A model generated the notes under the pieces. That model worked only from the letters and a program-made list of their open reading frames with translations, searched no databases and was not told the DNA's origin. 64,000 nucleotides of DNA from assembly GCA_943789365.1 (NCBI GenBank), contig CALSTV010000001.1, positions 2,666,001-2,730,000 on the forward strand, written 5' to 3'. This document shows positions 54,407 through 63,089 of this stretch, in pieces. Made by a program: the position numbers and the translations under genes. Origin of the DNA: an uncultured Flavobacteriaceae bacterium (GTDB lineage: Bacteria; Bacteroidota; Bacteroidia; Flavobacteriales; Flavobacteriaceae). How positions within the stretch are numbered: the stretch's first letter is position 1; each line of letters begins with the position of its first letter.

Positions 54407-55597
54407 ATGATGACATTATTATATATAGGGAGGGAACCAAATTTATATGCGCATTTTGCTAAGGATAAAGAGATTGCATTTTTAGCAGTTAGAAATGGTA
54501 TTGAAGCCATTACAATGTTGAAACAAAATCATAGAATCGATGTGGTTATTTGTGAATATCAATTGCCAGGCAATACTGGCTTGTTTTTATTCGACAAAAT
54601 AAATGAAGAGCCTAGATGTAACAAGAGACCATTCGTTTTAGTTTCTGAAGGGTTTAGTACCGATATTTATAGGAGAGCATTTCAGAAGGGTATTAATGAT
54701 TATTTTGTTTCTTCCTCGACTGATGCTTCACAAATTATTGAAAGATGTATTTCGTTGCAAAGGAATTTTAAAAGAAACGCAGTTGAAGCTGATAAAATAA
54801 AAGAATCGAAGCCCTATAAATTACCAGTATCTAAACGAATTTTTGACATTGTTTTTGCCTCGATGATACTGCTTTTAGTCTCACCTTTTTTATTAATAGT
54901 AATGCTCGCCATTCGCATTGAATCTAAAGGAAAGGTGTACTATATCGCAAGAAGAGTTGGAAGAAACGCTTTTGATTTTTATAAATTGAGATCGATGCGA
55001 ACTGGTTCTGATGAATTGTTGAATAAATTAGCCAAAGACAAAAACCAATACAACAAAGAAAAGGTTGATTCAGAGATTGATTTTAATTTAGAATGCCCTA
55101 AATGCAGTGTGTTAGAGGTTGGGGAGTCTTGTTCTCCACATTTGCATATCGGAGAAAATACTATTTGTGATTATTCGTATAATTATCAAAAAAATGAAAT
55201 TAATAACAATACATCCACTTTTATAAAAATTAAAGACGATCCGCGTATTACGAAGATTGGGAAATTCATAAGAAACACAAGCTTTGACGAATTGCCTCAA
55301 TTGATAAATGTATTGAAAGGGGACATGTCAATAGTTGGGAATAGACCTTTACCAGTCTATGAAGCCGAATTGTTGACTAAAGATAAAATTGCGAAAAGGT
55401 TTTTGGCTCCAGCAGGAATAACAGGACTTTGGCAGGTTGAATTGAGAGGTAAAGGAGGTGAAATGTCTGAGTCAGAACGTATTGAATTGGACAATGAATA
55501 TGCGAGTCATTTTGCTGAAGGGAAGTATTCGTTTTGGTATGATATAAAGTTGATTTTAAGAACAATACCAGCATTACTTCAGAAAAGTTCCGTTTAA
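54407..55597 (+). CDS. Priming sugar transferase with N-terminal pseudo-receiver
   Basis: 396 residues. Residues 1-125 are receiver-like, but the phospho-acceptor block reads VVICEYQLPGNTG, with Glu where Asp is expected. A membrane segment follows (IVFASMILLLVSPFLLIVML), then the bacterial sugar transferase domain (YYIARRVGRNAFDFYKLRSM, DELPQLINVLKGDMSIVGNR, GITGLWQVELRG). A loop of about 70 residues inside it holds CPKC and CSPHLH, a possible metal site also seen in Bacteroidota relatives. It puts the first sugar phosphate on undecaprenyl phosphate. Confidence 0.92.
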   Translation: MMTLLYIGREPNLYAHFAKDKEIAFLAVRNGIEAITMLKQNHRIDVVICEYQLPGNTGLFLFDKINEEPRCNKRPFVLVSEGFSTDIYRRAFQKGINDYFVSSSTDASQIIERCISLQRNFKRNAVEADKIKESKPYKLPVSKRIFDIVFASMILLLVSPFLLIVMLAIRIESKGKVYYIARRVGRNAFDFYKLRSMRTGSDELLNKLAKDKNQYNKEKVDSEIDFNLECPKCSVLEVGESCSPHLHIGENTICDYSYNYQKNEINNNTSTFIKIKDDPRITKIGKFIRNTSFDELPQLINVLKGDMSIVGNRPLPVYEAELLTKDKIAKRFLAPAGITGLWQVELRGKGGEMSESERIELDNEYASHFAEGKYSFWYDIKLILRTIPALLQKSSV

Positions 55598-55640
55598 GTT
55601 TTTTGCTGTAGAGTTATCATTAAATGATTTTTTAGAGGTT

Positions 55641-55675
55641 TTACTTGTTTGTTTCAGCAAGTAATACTTTTTTTT
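55641..55675 (+). terminator. Terminator after the sugar transferase
   Basis: TTACTTG and CAAGTAA pair across a 10-base loop and are followed by TACTTTTTTTT. The rest of the 320-base gap holds promoter P2 and nothing else I can identify. Confidence 0.7.
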
Positions 55676-55814
55676 GACATAAAAATTAAACATCTATGAT
55701 TTGAACTTTTATAGCCATGATGTACATCTTAAGCAGTTATTGTATTCAGTTTTTCTACCCTGCTTCTAATTTTTTAATCATAAGCTAAGTACAGCTTATC
55801 TACACTTATTTTCT

Positions 55815-55860
55815 ATCCATCGAAATATACTGGAAAAAGCCACTTTTCGCAATAGGTTTG
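55815..55860 (+). promoter_or_regulatory. Promoter P2 (TolC-like/Wzz) with CATCGAAAT motif
   Basis: -7 box TAGGTTTG at 55853-55860; TTCTATCCATCGAAAT at 55811-55826 is identical in 16 bases to that of P4. The C of CGAAAT is 32 bases from the box. Confidence 0.65.
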
Positions 55861-55920
55861 TAAAGGAATTAAAACATTTCAATTTGTCACTAAAGACAAG
55901 TTTTAAGAAATCAGTGAATT

Positions 55921-56658
55921 ATGATAAAAAATAGATGTAACATAATAACCTTTTTATTGATAGTTGGTTTTGGTGTTCTTTCAACAAATGCTCAAGATGT
56001 TGTGGTAGAGGAATATGAGGATAATTCGTTCACTTTACTCATTCCTAAATTAGAGGTGCTTATTGATTCGGCATTGGTAAACAATGGCATGGTAAATTAT
56101 AGACTTTTAGAAATAAAAGCCAAAGAAGCAAATTTAAAATCTAAGCAGCGTTATTGGACTCGAAATTTTGGAATCCAAGCAGATACGAGGTATGGTACTT
56201 TTGATAACTATTCTACGATTTCTGGCGATAATTCAAGTATAAACTTGGCTAGTGATACGCAACAGATGAACTACAATGTAGGTTTGTATTTAAAGTTTCC
56301 AGTTTTTGATGTAGTCAATAGAAAAGCCCAAATCAAACGTGCAAAAGTAGAAATAGAACAAGCAAAAGGATTGGTGAAATTTCAAAAAGATGAAATCATT
56401 GAAAAAGTTATTCGATATTATGAAGATTTGATATTAAAGCAAAACTTATTAGAATTAAAGGCAGCCAATCAAGGAAGTGCGAGAGTCAATATGGAAATGG
56501 TTGAAAAAGGCTTTCGAAATGGATTGATTTCGATTTCTGAATACGTTAGAATTTCAGATATGACCAATAGAATCGCTACTGATTTTGAAACGGCTAAAGC
56601 TGATTTTTTTACAGCTAAAAAACTATTAGAAAACTTAACTGGAGTAGTCATCCATTAA
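55921..56658 (+). CDS. TolC-like outer membrane export protein, half length
   Basis: 245 residues with a signal peptide (ending LSTNAQ). Long helices (RKAQIKRAKVEIEQAKGLVK, DEIIEKVIRYYEDLILKQNL) and MVEKGFRNGLISISEYVRIS resemble one OEP repeat of TolC family proteins, which normally have two repeats and about 420 residues. Followed by the Wzz-like gene in 10 bases; probably part of the envelope-spanning exporter. Confidence 0.75.
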   Translation: MIKNRCNIITFLLIVGFGVLSTNAQDVVVEEYEDNSFTLLIPKLEVLIDSALVNNGMVNYRLLEIKAKEANLKSKQRYWTRNFGIQADTRYGTFDNYSTISGDNSSINLASDTQQMNYNVGLYLKFPVFDVVNRKAQIKRAKVEIEQAKGLVKFQKDEIIEKVIRYYEDLILKQNLLELKAANQGSARVNMEMVEKGFRNGLISISEYVRISDMTNRIATDFETAKADFFTAKKLLENLTGVVIH

Positions 56659-56668
56659 ATATAGGAAT

Positions 56669-59026
56669 ATGAAACTAATTGAATTCATAAAATTACTGCT
56701 AAAACACAAAGTCATTCTTGCAACGTTACCATTGTTTACAGCTTTTGTAGCTATTGGCTTGACTAGGAATGCGGAGAAAAGCTATTATTCTCAGACAATG
56801 TTGTATACCGGTTTAGCTTCCGGTTCTTCCATAGAAATGGAGAAATCGTTCAACTATTTTGCGATAAATATTGGTTTTGACAATTTGATCAACATCATCA
56901 ACTCAAGAGAAACTCAAGAAGAGGTGGCAATACGTTTACTAGCTCAGCATTTATACTTTTCTGAACCCAATCCTAAGTACATTTCTGAGGATTCCTTTAA
57001 AGCATTGAAAAAAGTGATTCCTGAAAATATATATGATTATGTAGTCAAGTCAAATAAAGTTCCAATAATGAAAATGAATTTTGAAGGAGTTGTGAATACA
57101 ATTCCTGAGCAGATCAATAAAGATGATTATGAGCAAACGGTTCAAAACTTAATGAGTTTGATGAATAGCGATAATGACAATTTTATTTATGCTTTGTTAA
57201 ATTATGAACAGCCTTATTATTCTTTAGAGGCAATTCAAGAGATAAAGGCTCAGAGAATCTCAAATAGTGATTTATTGAAACTAAGTTACACAACTGATGA
57301 TGCGGGTATTTGTCAGCAAACATTGGCGATATTTAATGAAGTTTGCATCAAAAAATATAAAGATTTAAAAGAGAACGGCTCAGATGCAGTAGTGAAATAC
57401 TTTGAGGCACAATTGGCAAAATCACAGGCTAAGTTAAAAATGAGGGAACAAAAATTATTGAAGTTCAATCAAGATTATAATATCATCAATTATTATGAGC
57501 AAAGTAAAGCAGTCGCCATTGTAAAAGAAGATATGGATGTTGAGTACAATAGAAAAAAGGCTGAATTAGCTGGGTCTGTTGCTTCTTCAAGAAAACTTGA
57601 ACAAAAATTAGATATTCAAGAGTTGGTGCAAGCCAAGAGTAGTACGATTTTAGATAGCAAAAAGAAACTAGGGAAGTTGAGCTATAAATATACCATGATG
57701 GAAGCAAGGTCCTCAGGTACGGAAGAAAATATTAAAGACTTAGAAAACTTGAGAACTCAGATTTCGGTACTTGAACAAGAGCTAAAGGTAAATATTGAAG
57801 AGTTGTACAAATACCATAATTCTGTAGAAGGAGTTCCATTAGATGAAATGATACCAGAATGGGTAGATAAAGTAGTTGAAACAGAAAATATAAAAGCAAA
57901 ATTGGATGTTATGGGGAAACGTAATATTGAATTCCAAAAGCAATATGAAATTTATGCTCCAGCCGGTGCAAATTTAAAAAGATTAGAAAGAGAGATTGGG
58001 GTTGCTGAACAAGAATATCTCGAAATATTGCATGGTTTAAATTTGGCTAGATTAAAATTTCAAGACACACAGTTGTCGAGCAATCTGAAAGCAGTTGACC
58101 CTCCTTACTTTCCGTTGAAACCTGTTCCTTCAAAACGTAAAATCATAATCCTAGCTATAGGAGTTCTTAGTTTTGTTTTTTTATTGGTCACTATATTGTC
58201 TATGGAGTTCTTTGATAACACCTTAAAGAACATTAAAACAGCCAAAGAAAAGTTAGGGCTTCCTGCACTTGGAATGATACCAAAACTATTCAAAACTAAT
58301 GAAGGCTTGGATATGACCAAAATAGAATCGAGATTAATGGAGTTTATGATGCAGAATTTTAATCATTTGTTGAAAATGAAAAAATCTACAAAAGTAATTA
58401 CCCTTGTTAGTACTGAGAAAAATGAAGGAAAAACCGTGATTGCAACGAATATGGCTAGAAAATTAAAAGAGGATGGAAAATCCGTTTTGGTTTTGAATTT
58501 CTGTACTGATATTAAGGTTAAAAATGTTCAAACAAAAATGTTTTGGTTGCATCGTTTTTTAGGGTATCAAGATCCAAGAAACGATTATTTGCAACCTTTT
58601 TTAGAAGAACCGAATAACTATTTAACAGCCTCAGAATATCAGCCCTATACAATTGAAAAATCATTTAGCGATACAAAGCATTATCAGGAGTTAGTTTTGG
58701 ATGCTATTGCTAAGGCTAAAGAATACGATTATGTGTTTATTGAATTGCCTAGCTTATTAGAGTTGACTTTTCCCCCAGAATTGGTGTCAAATTCAGATCT
58801 GGTGTTGTTGGTTTGTAGATCAAATCGACTTTGGTCAAAAGCTGATGATAATGTCTTTAGTAAAATAAAAGAATTGGTCAATGAAAAACTGCAATTCATT
58901 ATCAATGGGGTTGAAATAAAAGAAACGGAATCACTCTTAGGTGAATTACCAAAAAGAAGATCTAATACAAGAAAAAATTTAAAAAACATGTTAAGATTCC
59001 AGTTTTTCTCTAAAAGTCAAATTTAA
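56669..59026 (+). CDS. Wzz/BY-kinase-like chain-length regulator with degenerate kinase
   Basis: 785 residues. Wzz-type N-terminus with the first membrane span near 17-32, a long coiled-coil periplasmic region (about 250-450), a second span (IIILAIGVLSFVFLLVTILS) and a C-terminal P-loop domain. Walker A is STEKNEGKTVIATNM, but the Walker A' block VLVLNFCTD and Walker B VFIELPS lack the usual Asp residues, and no Tyr-rich tail is present. It may regulate polymer length by nucleotide binding without autophosphorylation. Confidence 0.85.
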   Translation: MKLIEFIKLLLKHKVILATLPLFTAFVAIGLTRNAEKSYYSQTMLYTGLASGSSIEMEKSFNYFAINIGFDNLINIINSRETQEEVAIRLLAQHLYFSEPNPKYISEDSFKALKKVIPENIYDYVVKSNKVPIMKMNFEGVVNTIPEQINKDDYEQTVQNLMSLMNSDNDNFIYALLNYEQPYYSLEAIQEIKAQRISNSDLLKLSYTTDDAGICQQTLAIFNEVCIKKYKDLKENGSDAVVKYFEAQLAKSQAKLKMREQKLLKFNQDYNIINYYEQSKAVAIVKEDMDVEYNRKKAELAGSVASSRKLEQKLDIQELVQAKSSTILDSKKKLGKLSYKYTMMEARSSGTEENIKDLENLRTQISVLEQELKVNIEELYKYHNSVEGVPLDEMIPEWVDKVVETENIKAKLDVMGKRNIEFQKQYEIYAPAGANLKRLEREIGVAEQEYLEILHGLNLARLKFQDTQLSSNLKAVDPPYFPLKPVPSKRKIIILAIGVLSFVFLLVTILSMEFFDNTLKNIKTAKEKLGLPALGMIPKLFKTNEGLDMTKIESRLMEFMMQNFNHLLKMKKSTKVITLVSTEKNEGKTVIATNMARKLKEDGKSVLVLNFCTDIKVKNVQTKMFWLHRFLGYQDPRNDYLQPFLEEPNNYLTASEYQPYTIEKSFSDTKHYQELVLDAIAKAKEYDYVFIELPSLLELTFPPELVSNSDLVLLVCRSNRLWSKADDNVFSKIKELVNEKLQFIINGVEIKETESLLGELPKRRSNTRKNLKNMLRFQFFSKSQI

Positions 59027-59032
59027 AATAAA

Positions 59033-60409
59033 ATGTACCAATTGATAAAGAAAATAATAAGAGAAGATAACTTTCTGTCTTTGTCAGGGAACCTTGTGAT
59101 AGCAGCCTTAGGATTCATGGGGTTCGCACTTTTGGCAAGAAACTTAAATACCGATGAATTTGCACAGTGGGTATTGTTCATCTCTGGAGGATCTTTAGTT
59201 GAAATGATTCGATTTGGAATCACAAACAATGCATTGGTTCGGTTTTTGTCTGGAGCTACTGAAAACGATAGTGCTGAATATATTGGAGCAAACGTATTGA
59301 TCAGTTTTGTGGTATCGGTAATTATCTCTGCGCTGTTAATTGTTGTGAGATTTAGTTTTAATGGAATCATATCCAACTCTGGTTATCATTTATTTTTTTC
59401 ATGGTATCCTGCCTTGGTATTTATAAATCTGGCATGGAACAATGCATTGATTGTATTTCAAGCTAAAATGGAATATGGCAAGATACTCGTGATCAAATCT
59501 GTTAATAGTGGAGTATTCTTCCTAGTAATAGTTGTGAATAGTTTTCTTGACTTTTCAATAGCAACTTTGATTATTTTCCTGTTGCTAGTGAATTTGATGA
59601 CTTCAATTCTGTGCATAGTAAATAAATGGGATGGCTTAGCTTTAATCAGAAAAGCAAACATCAAAAAAATTAAGACCTTGTTAGATTTTGGGAAATACAG
59701 TACGTTTACCTTAATTGGAACCAACTTATTAAGAAATGCAGATATTTTAATCATTAGTATCAGTCCCTTAGGAAGTCACGCTGTAGCATTATTTAGTATT
59801 CCTTTAAAATTAACAGAGTTACAACAAATACCATTACGAAGTTTTACTGCAACTGCATTTCCGAAAATGTCTAAAGCAAGCTTAAACGGAAATCTAAAAG
59901 AAGTTCAAAAATTATTTTATACTTATTCAGGTGCCTTAACCTATCTGTTTTTTGGCATGTCAATTGTCTCTTTTGTTTTTGCAAAAGAATTTATAATTCT
60001 TATTTCAGGAGATCAATATTTGAATGTAAATGTTTCAGGTTTTGATATTGTGGCTATTGTAAGGATTTTATCAGTCTATGGATTGTTACTTCCAATTGAT
60101 AGAATGACTGGTATTGGATTGGATAGTATCAATAAACCAAACATAAACGCACTAAAAGTATGTGTTATGTTAAGTACCAATATTCTTGGAGACCTTATAG
60201 CTGTTTATTTCTTTGAATCGTTGCAAATGGTAGCGGTTTCAACACTTGTGTTTACATCTGTAGGAATTGCACTTGGAATTTACTTTTTAAAAAAAGAATT
60301 TTGTTTTTCGTTGTTAGAAATTTTTAAGAGCGCAAACAAATTCTACGCTATACTGTGGTTTCAACTGCATTCAAAATTAAACAAATTAGATGCTGTAAAA
60401 TTGAAATAA
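59033..60409 (+). CDS. Wzx-type polysaccharide flippase
   Basis: 458 residues with 12 to 14 membrane spans and an N-terminal FLSLSGNLVIAALGFMGFAL, FALLARNLNTDEFAQW-like start of the oligosaccharide flippase/MATE-like family. It moves lipid-linked repeat units over the inner membrane. It follows the Wzz-like gene by 6 bases. Confidence 0.85.
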   Translation: MYQLIKKIIREDNFLSLSGNLVIAALGFMGFALLARNLNTDEFAQWVLFISGGSLVEMIRFGITNNALVRFLSGATENDSAEYIGANVLISFVVSVIISALLIVVRFSFNGIISNSGYHLFFSWYPALVFINLAWNNALIVFQAKMEYGKILVIKSVNSGVFFLVIVVNSFLDFSIATLIIFLLLVNLMTSILCIVNKWDGLALIRKANIKKIKTLLDFGKYSTFTLIGTNLLRNADILIISISPLGSHAVALFSIPLKLTELQQIPLRSFTATAFPKMSKASLNGNLKEVQKLFYTYSGALTYLFFGMSIVSFVFAKEFIILISGDQYLNVNVSGFDIVAIVRILSVYGLLLPIDRMTGIGLDSINKPNINALKVCVMLSTNILGDLIAVYFFESLQMVAVSTLVFTSVGIALGIYFLKKEFCFSLLEIFKSANKFYAILWFQLHSKLNKLDAVKLK

Positions 60410-60477
60410 TACCTAAGTCTAATCTTTCATTCATATCGTCATTTTCTTTGTTCCTGTCGTCTATAGTTTTTGTTCAA

Positions 60478-60521
60478 TCATCGAATTTCGTTAAGCTGAG
60501 GGAATGCTGTATGTAACTTTG
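60478..60521 (+). promoter_or_regulatory. Promoter P3 (Wzy-like) with CATCGAATT motif
   Basis: -7 box TAACTTTG at 60514-60521; CATCGAATTTCG begins near 60479, and the C of CGAATT is 32 bases from the box. The coding start at 60541 leaves a leader of about 12 bases. Confidence 0.55.
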
Positions 60522-60540
60522 TGATATAATAATGTTACTT

Positions 60541-62022
60541 ATGAGTTCATTTGAGAACAATATAAATCCTTTTGAAACAGAAACGGGGGCTGATAGAATG
60601 GCAAATAAAAATGTGCTTCTATGGGTCTTTTCGGTTGCGACGATCGTGGCTGTTATCATTGCCATGATGGGAATGATGGGGTTGTTTGTTTTTTTAGGGT
60701 TGTTTGTTGTTGTTGGTATTGTATATGGAATTTTTGATCGACCGAAAAGGGGCATTTTGCTGCTCGTTATTTTAGGCTTTTTTGTTACTGGATTGGCTAG
60801 ATATATAACTGCCCCTTGGGGTTTGACCATGGATGTATTATTGGTCTTGATTTATATCTCCTTATTCTTTAAAGGTTTTGCAGAAAAAATTAAATGGTCG
60901 AAGGCAAAATCGTCTTTAACATTGTTGGTCTCAATCTGGATTGTGTATGTTTTTTTACAAATAGGAAACCCTGAAGTCGAAAGTATTCAGGCTTGGTTTT
61001 ACGCCATGCGTGGTGTGGCCTTATATCAGTTTCTTTCCATTCCGTTATTGTTTCTTCTATTTAATAAACAGAAAGATTTAAATACGTTTTTTATCATTTG
61101 GGGACTTTTATCTCTTTTAGGAACTTTAAAAGGTTTTCAGCAGTTTCATTTTGGTGTTGACCCATTCGAACAACGTTGGTTAAATCAAGGAGGCGCTCAA
61201 ACACATATTCTATTTGGGAAATTAAGAGTTTTTTCTTTTTATTCTGATGCAGGTCAGTTTGGAGCTTCTCAAGCGGAATCAGGTGTTGTTTTTGGGACAT
61301 TGGCCTTATTTAAAAAAGGGAATTTTAAACTTAAAGCATTCTTTATATTAGTAGCGTTTGCTGGTTTTGTAGGAATGTTTATTTCTGGAACAAGAGGCGC
61401 TATTGCCGTTCCTGCATTGGGTGGAATTACTTTGTTAATTTTAAAAAAGAATATTAAAATCCTGGTTTTAGGGTCAGCAATTGGAATGGTTGTTTTTATA
61501 TTTTTTGCCTACACCAATATTGGACAAGGAAATGCAGAAATTCGTCGAATGCGTTCTGCTTTTGATCCGAATGATGCCTCACTACAAGTAAGGTTGGACA
61601 ATCAGAATAAGTTAAAAGGCTATATGGCTGTTCGTCCTTTTGGTGGAGGGGTTGGTGCTACAGGTAACTGGGGGAAACGTTTTACACCACATACTTTTTT
61701 AGCGAATACAGCAACTGATAGTTGGTATGTAATGATCTGGGCAGATACAGGGGTTGTTGGGCTTGTATATTATCTGTTTATGCTCTTCTTTATTTTAATT
61801 ACTGGAGGGTATAATGTAATGTTCCGAATAAAAGATGAAGGGTTAAAAAATCAAATTACAGCATTAACTTGTGGAATGGCTGGTATCATGTTAGCTTCTT
61901 ATGGTAATGGTGTATTCGGTCAGATGCCTACAGGAATGATTATGTATATAAGTATGGTTTTTATGTTTGTCGCTCCTAAAATAGATCAACAAAAACGAAA
62001 AAGAACCATTGAACGATACTAA
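60541..62022 (+). CDS. Wzy-type O-antigen polymerase/ligase
   Basis: Start MSSFENNINPFETETG (60541) is preferred since the ATG nine bases upstream would be almost leaderless. 493 residues with about 12 membrane spans. The large periplasmic loop carries VRPFGGGVGATG and the GTRGAI motif before it, as in Wzy_C (O-antigen ligase) family members. It polymerises exported repeat units. Confidence 0.85.
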   Translation: MSSFENNINPFETETGADRMANKNVLLWVFSVATIVAVIIAMMGMMGLFVFLGLFVVVGIVYGIFDRPKRGILLLVILGFFVTGLARYITAPWGLTMDVLLVLIYISLFFKGFAEKIKWSKAKSSLTLLVSIWIVYVFLQIGNPEVESIQAWFYAMRGVALYQFLSIPLLFLLFNKQKDLNTFFIIWGLLSLLGTLKGFQQFHFGVDPFEQRWLNQGGAQTHILFGKLRVFSFYSDAGQFGASQAESGVVFGTLALFKKGNFKLKAFFILVAFAGFVGMFISGTRGAIAVPALGGITLLILKKNIKILVLGSAIGMVVFIFFAYTNIGQGNAEIRRMRSAFDPNDASLQVRLDNQNKLKGYMAVRPFGGGVGATGNWGKRFTPHTFLANTATDSWYVMIWADTGVVGLVYYLFMLFFILITGGYNVMFRIKDEGLKNQITALTCGMAGIMLASYGNGVFGQMPTGMIMYISMVFMFVAPKIDQQKRKRTIERY

Positions 62023-62028
62023 ACTTCT

Positions 62029-62075
62029 ATCCATCGAAATGTCCTGTATTAAGGTGTTTTGTAAATGTATGTTTG
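62029..62075 (+). promoter_or_regulatory. Promoter P4 (phosphoribosyltransferase) with CATCGAAAT motif
   Basis: -7 box TATGTTTG at 62068-62075; TTCTATCCATCGAAAT at 62025-62040. The C of CGAAAT is 33 bases upstream. The box overlaps an ATG that had opened the frame at 62065, so translation must start later. Confidence 0.65.
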
Positions 62076-62094
62076 TCTTATAAAAACTCTCACT

Positions 62095-63027
62095 ATGAAT
62101 TATAGAAGCATAAATGATTTAAACAATACAATTCTAAAACAACTACATGTTATTCCTCGAGATGTCGATTTAATTGTAGGGGTACCAAGAAGCGGAATGC
62201 TGCCAGCCAATTTAATGGCATTGTACCTAAATTTACCCTATACAGATATTCACTCTTTTATCAAAGGTTATGTATTTAAATCTGGAGCTAGAAGACAGTT
62301 TTTTACGGGTGGAGAATATAAAAAGATATTGGTAGTTGATGACAGCATTGCTTCAGGGGCAGCAATTACAGAATGTAAAAAAGATCTTGCACAATTTGAA
62401 TCTAAATTTGAGATCAAATATTGCGTTGTTTACAGTACACCTGAGAAAGAGGATTTAGCAGATTTTAGTTTAGAATCTGTGGCTACACCAAGATATTTTC
62501 AATGGAATATTTTCAACCATTCAACACTAAATAAGGCTTGTTTTGATATTGATGGTGTTTTATGTGTGGATCCTACAGAAGATCAAAATGATGATGGAGA
62601 TAAATACAAATCATTTCTATTGAATGCGGCTCCTTTATACTTGCCAGGTAGTAAAATAGGAACTCTTGTCACTTCAAGATTAGAAAAGTACAGAAGTGAA
62701 ACAGAAATTTGGCTAAAAGCAAATGGTGTTGATTATGATACATTAATAATGTTGGACTTACCTGATATGAAAGCGAGGCAAAAAGCGAATAATCATGGAA
62801 GCCATAAAGCAACAGAATATAAGAACAGTAGATATAATTTATTTGTTGAGAGTGATTTAGGTCAAGCTATCGAAATCAATAGAATTACACAAAAACCAGT
62901 TTTTTGCACAGAGAATTTTAAGATGATTTATGAGACTCAATCTTTTGTATACAATATTAAAAGTGGGAAACATTTTCCTTTTTTACGTCGCACAGCGCTT
63001 AAATTAAGAAGTCTGATTGCGAGTTAA
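62095..63027 (+). CDS. Phosphoribosyltransferase - HAD-like fusion
   Basis: Start ATG at 62095 (MNYRSINDLNNTIL), because the ATG at 62065 lies inside promoter P4. 310 residues. Residues about 20-140: type I PRTase fold with GVPRSGMLPANLMALYLNLP and the PRPP loop VVDDSIASGAAI. Residues about 150-290: HAD-like domain with CFDIDGVLCVD (DxD), VTSRLEKY and FVESDLGQAIEI. It fits the exopolysaccharide context as a maker or salvager of an unusual nucleotide or ribosyl donor; this is inference. Confidence 0.8.
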   Translation: MNYRSINDLNNTILKQLHVIPRDVDLIVGVPRSGMLPANLMALYLNLPYTDIHSFIKGYVFKSGARRQFFTGGEYKKILVVDDSIASGAAITECKKDLAQFESKFEIKYCVVYSTPEKEDLADFSLESVATPRYFQWNIFNHSTLNKACFDIDGVLCVDPTEDQNDDGDKYKSFLLNAAPLYLPGSKIGTLVTSRLEKYRSETEIWLKANGVDYDTLIMLDLPDMKARQKANNHGSHKATEYKNSRYNLFVESDLGQAIEINRITQKPVFCTENFKMIYETQSFVYNIKSGKHFPFLRRTALKLRSLIAS

Positions 63028-63089
63028 GAAGACCATAAATCAAAATAAAATAAGAGCTAGTTAAATTAAATTTTAAAAACTAAACCAAT

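Noticed and set aside
62065-62094. The upstream ATG for the PRTase-HAD gene
   Set aside because: It overlaps the -7 box TATGTTTG of promoter P4, so it cannot be in the main transcript.
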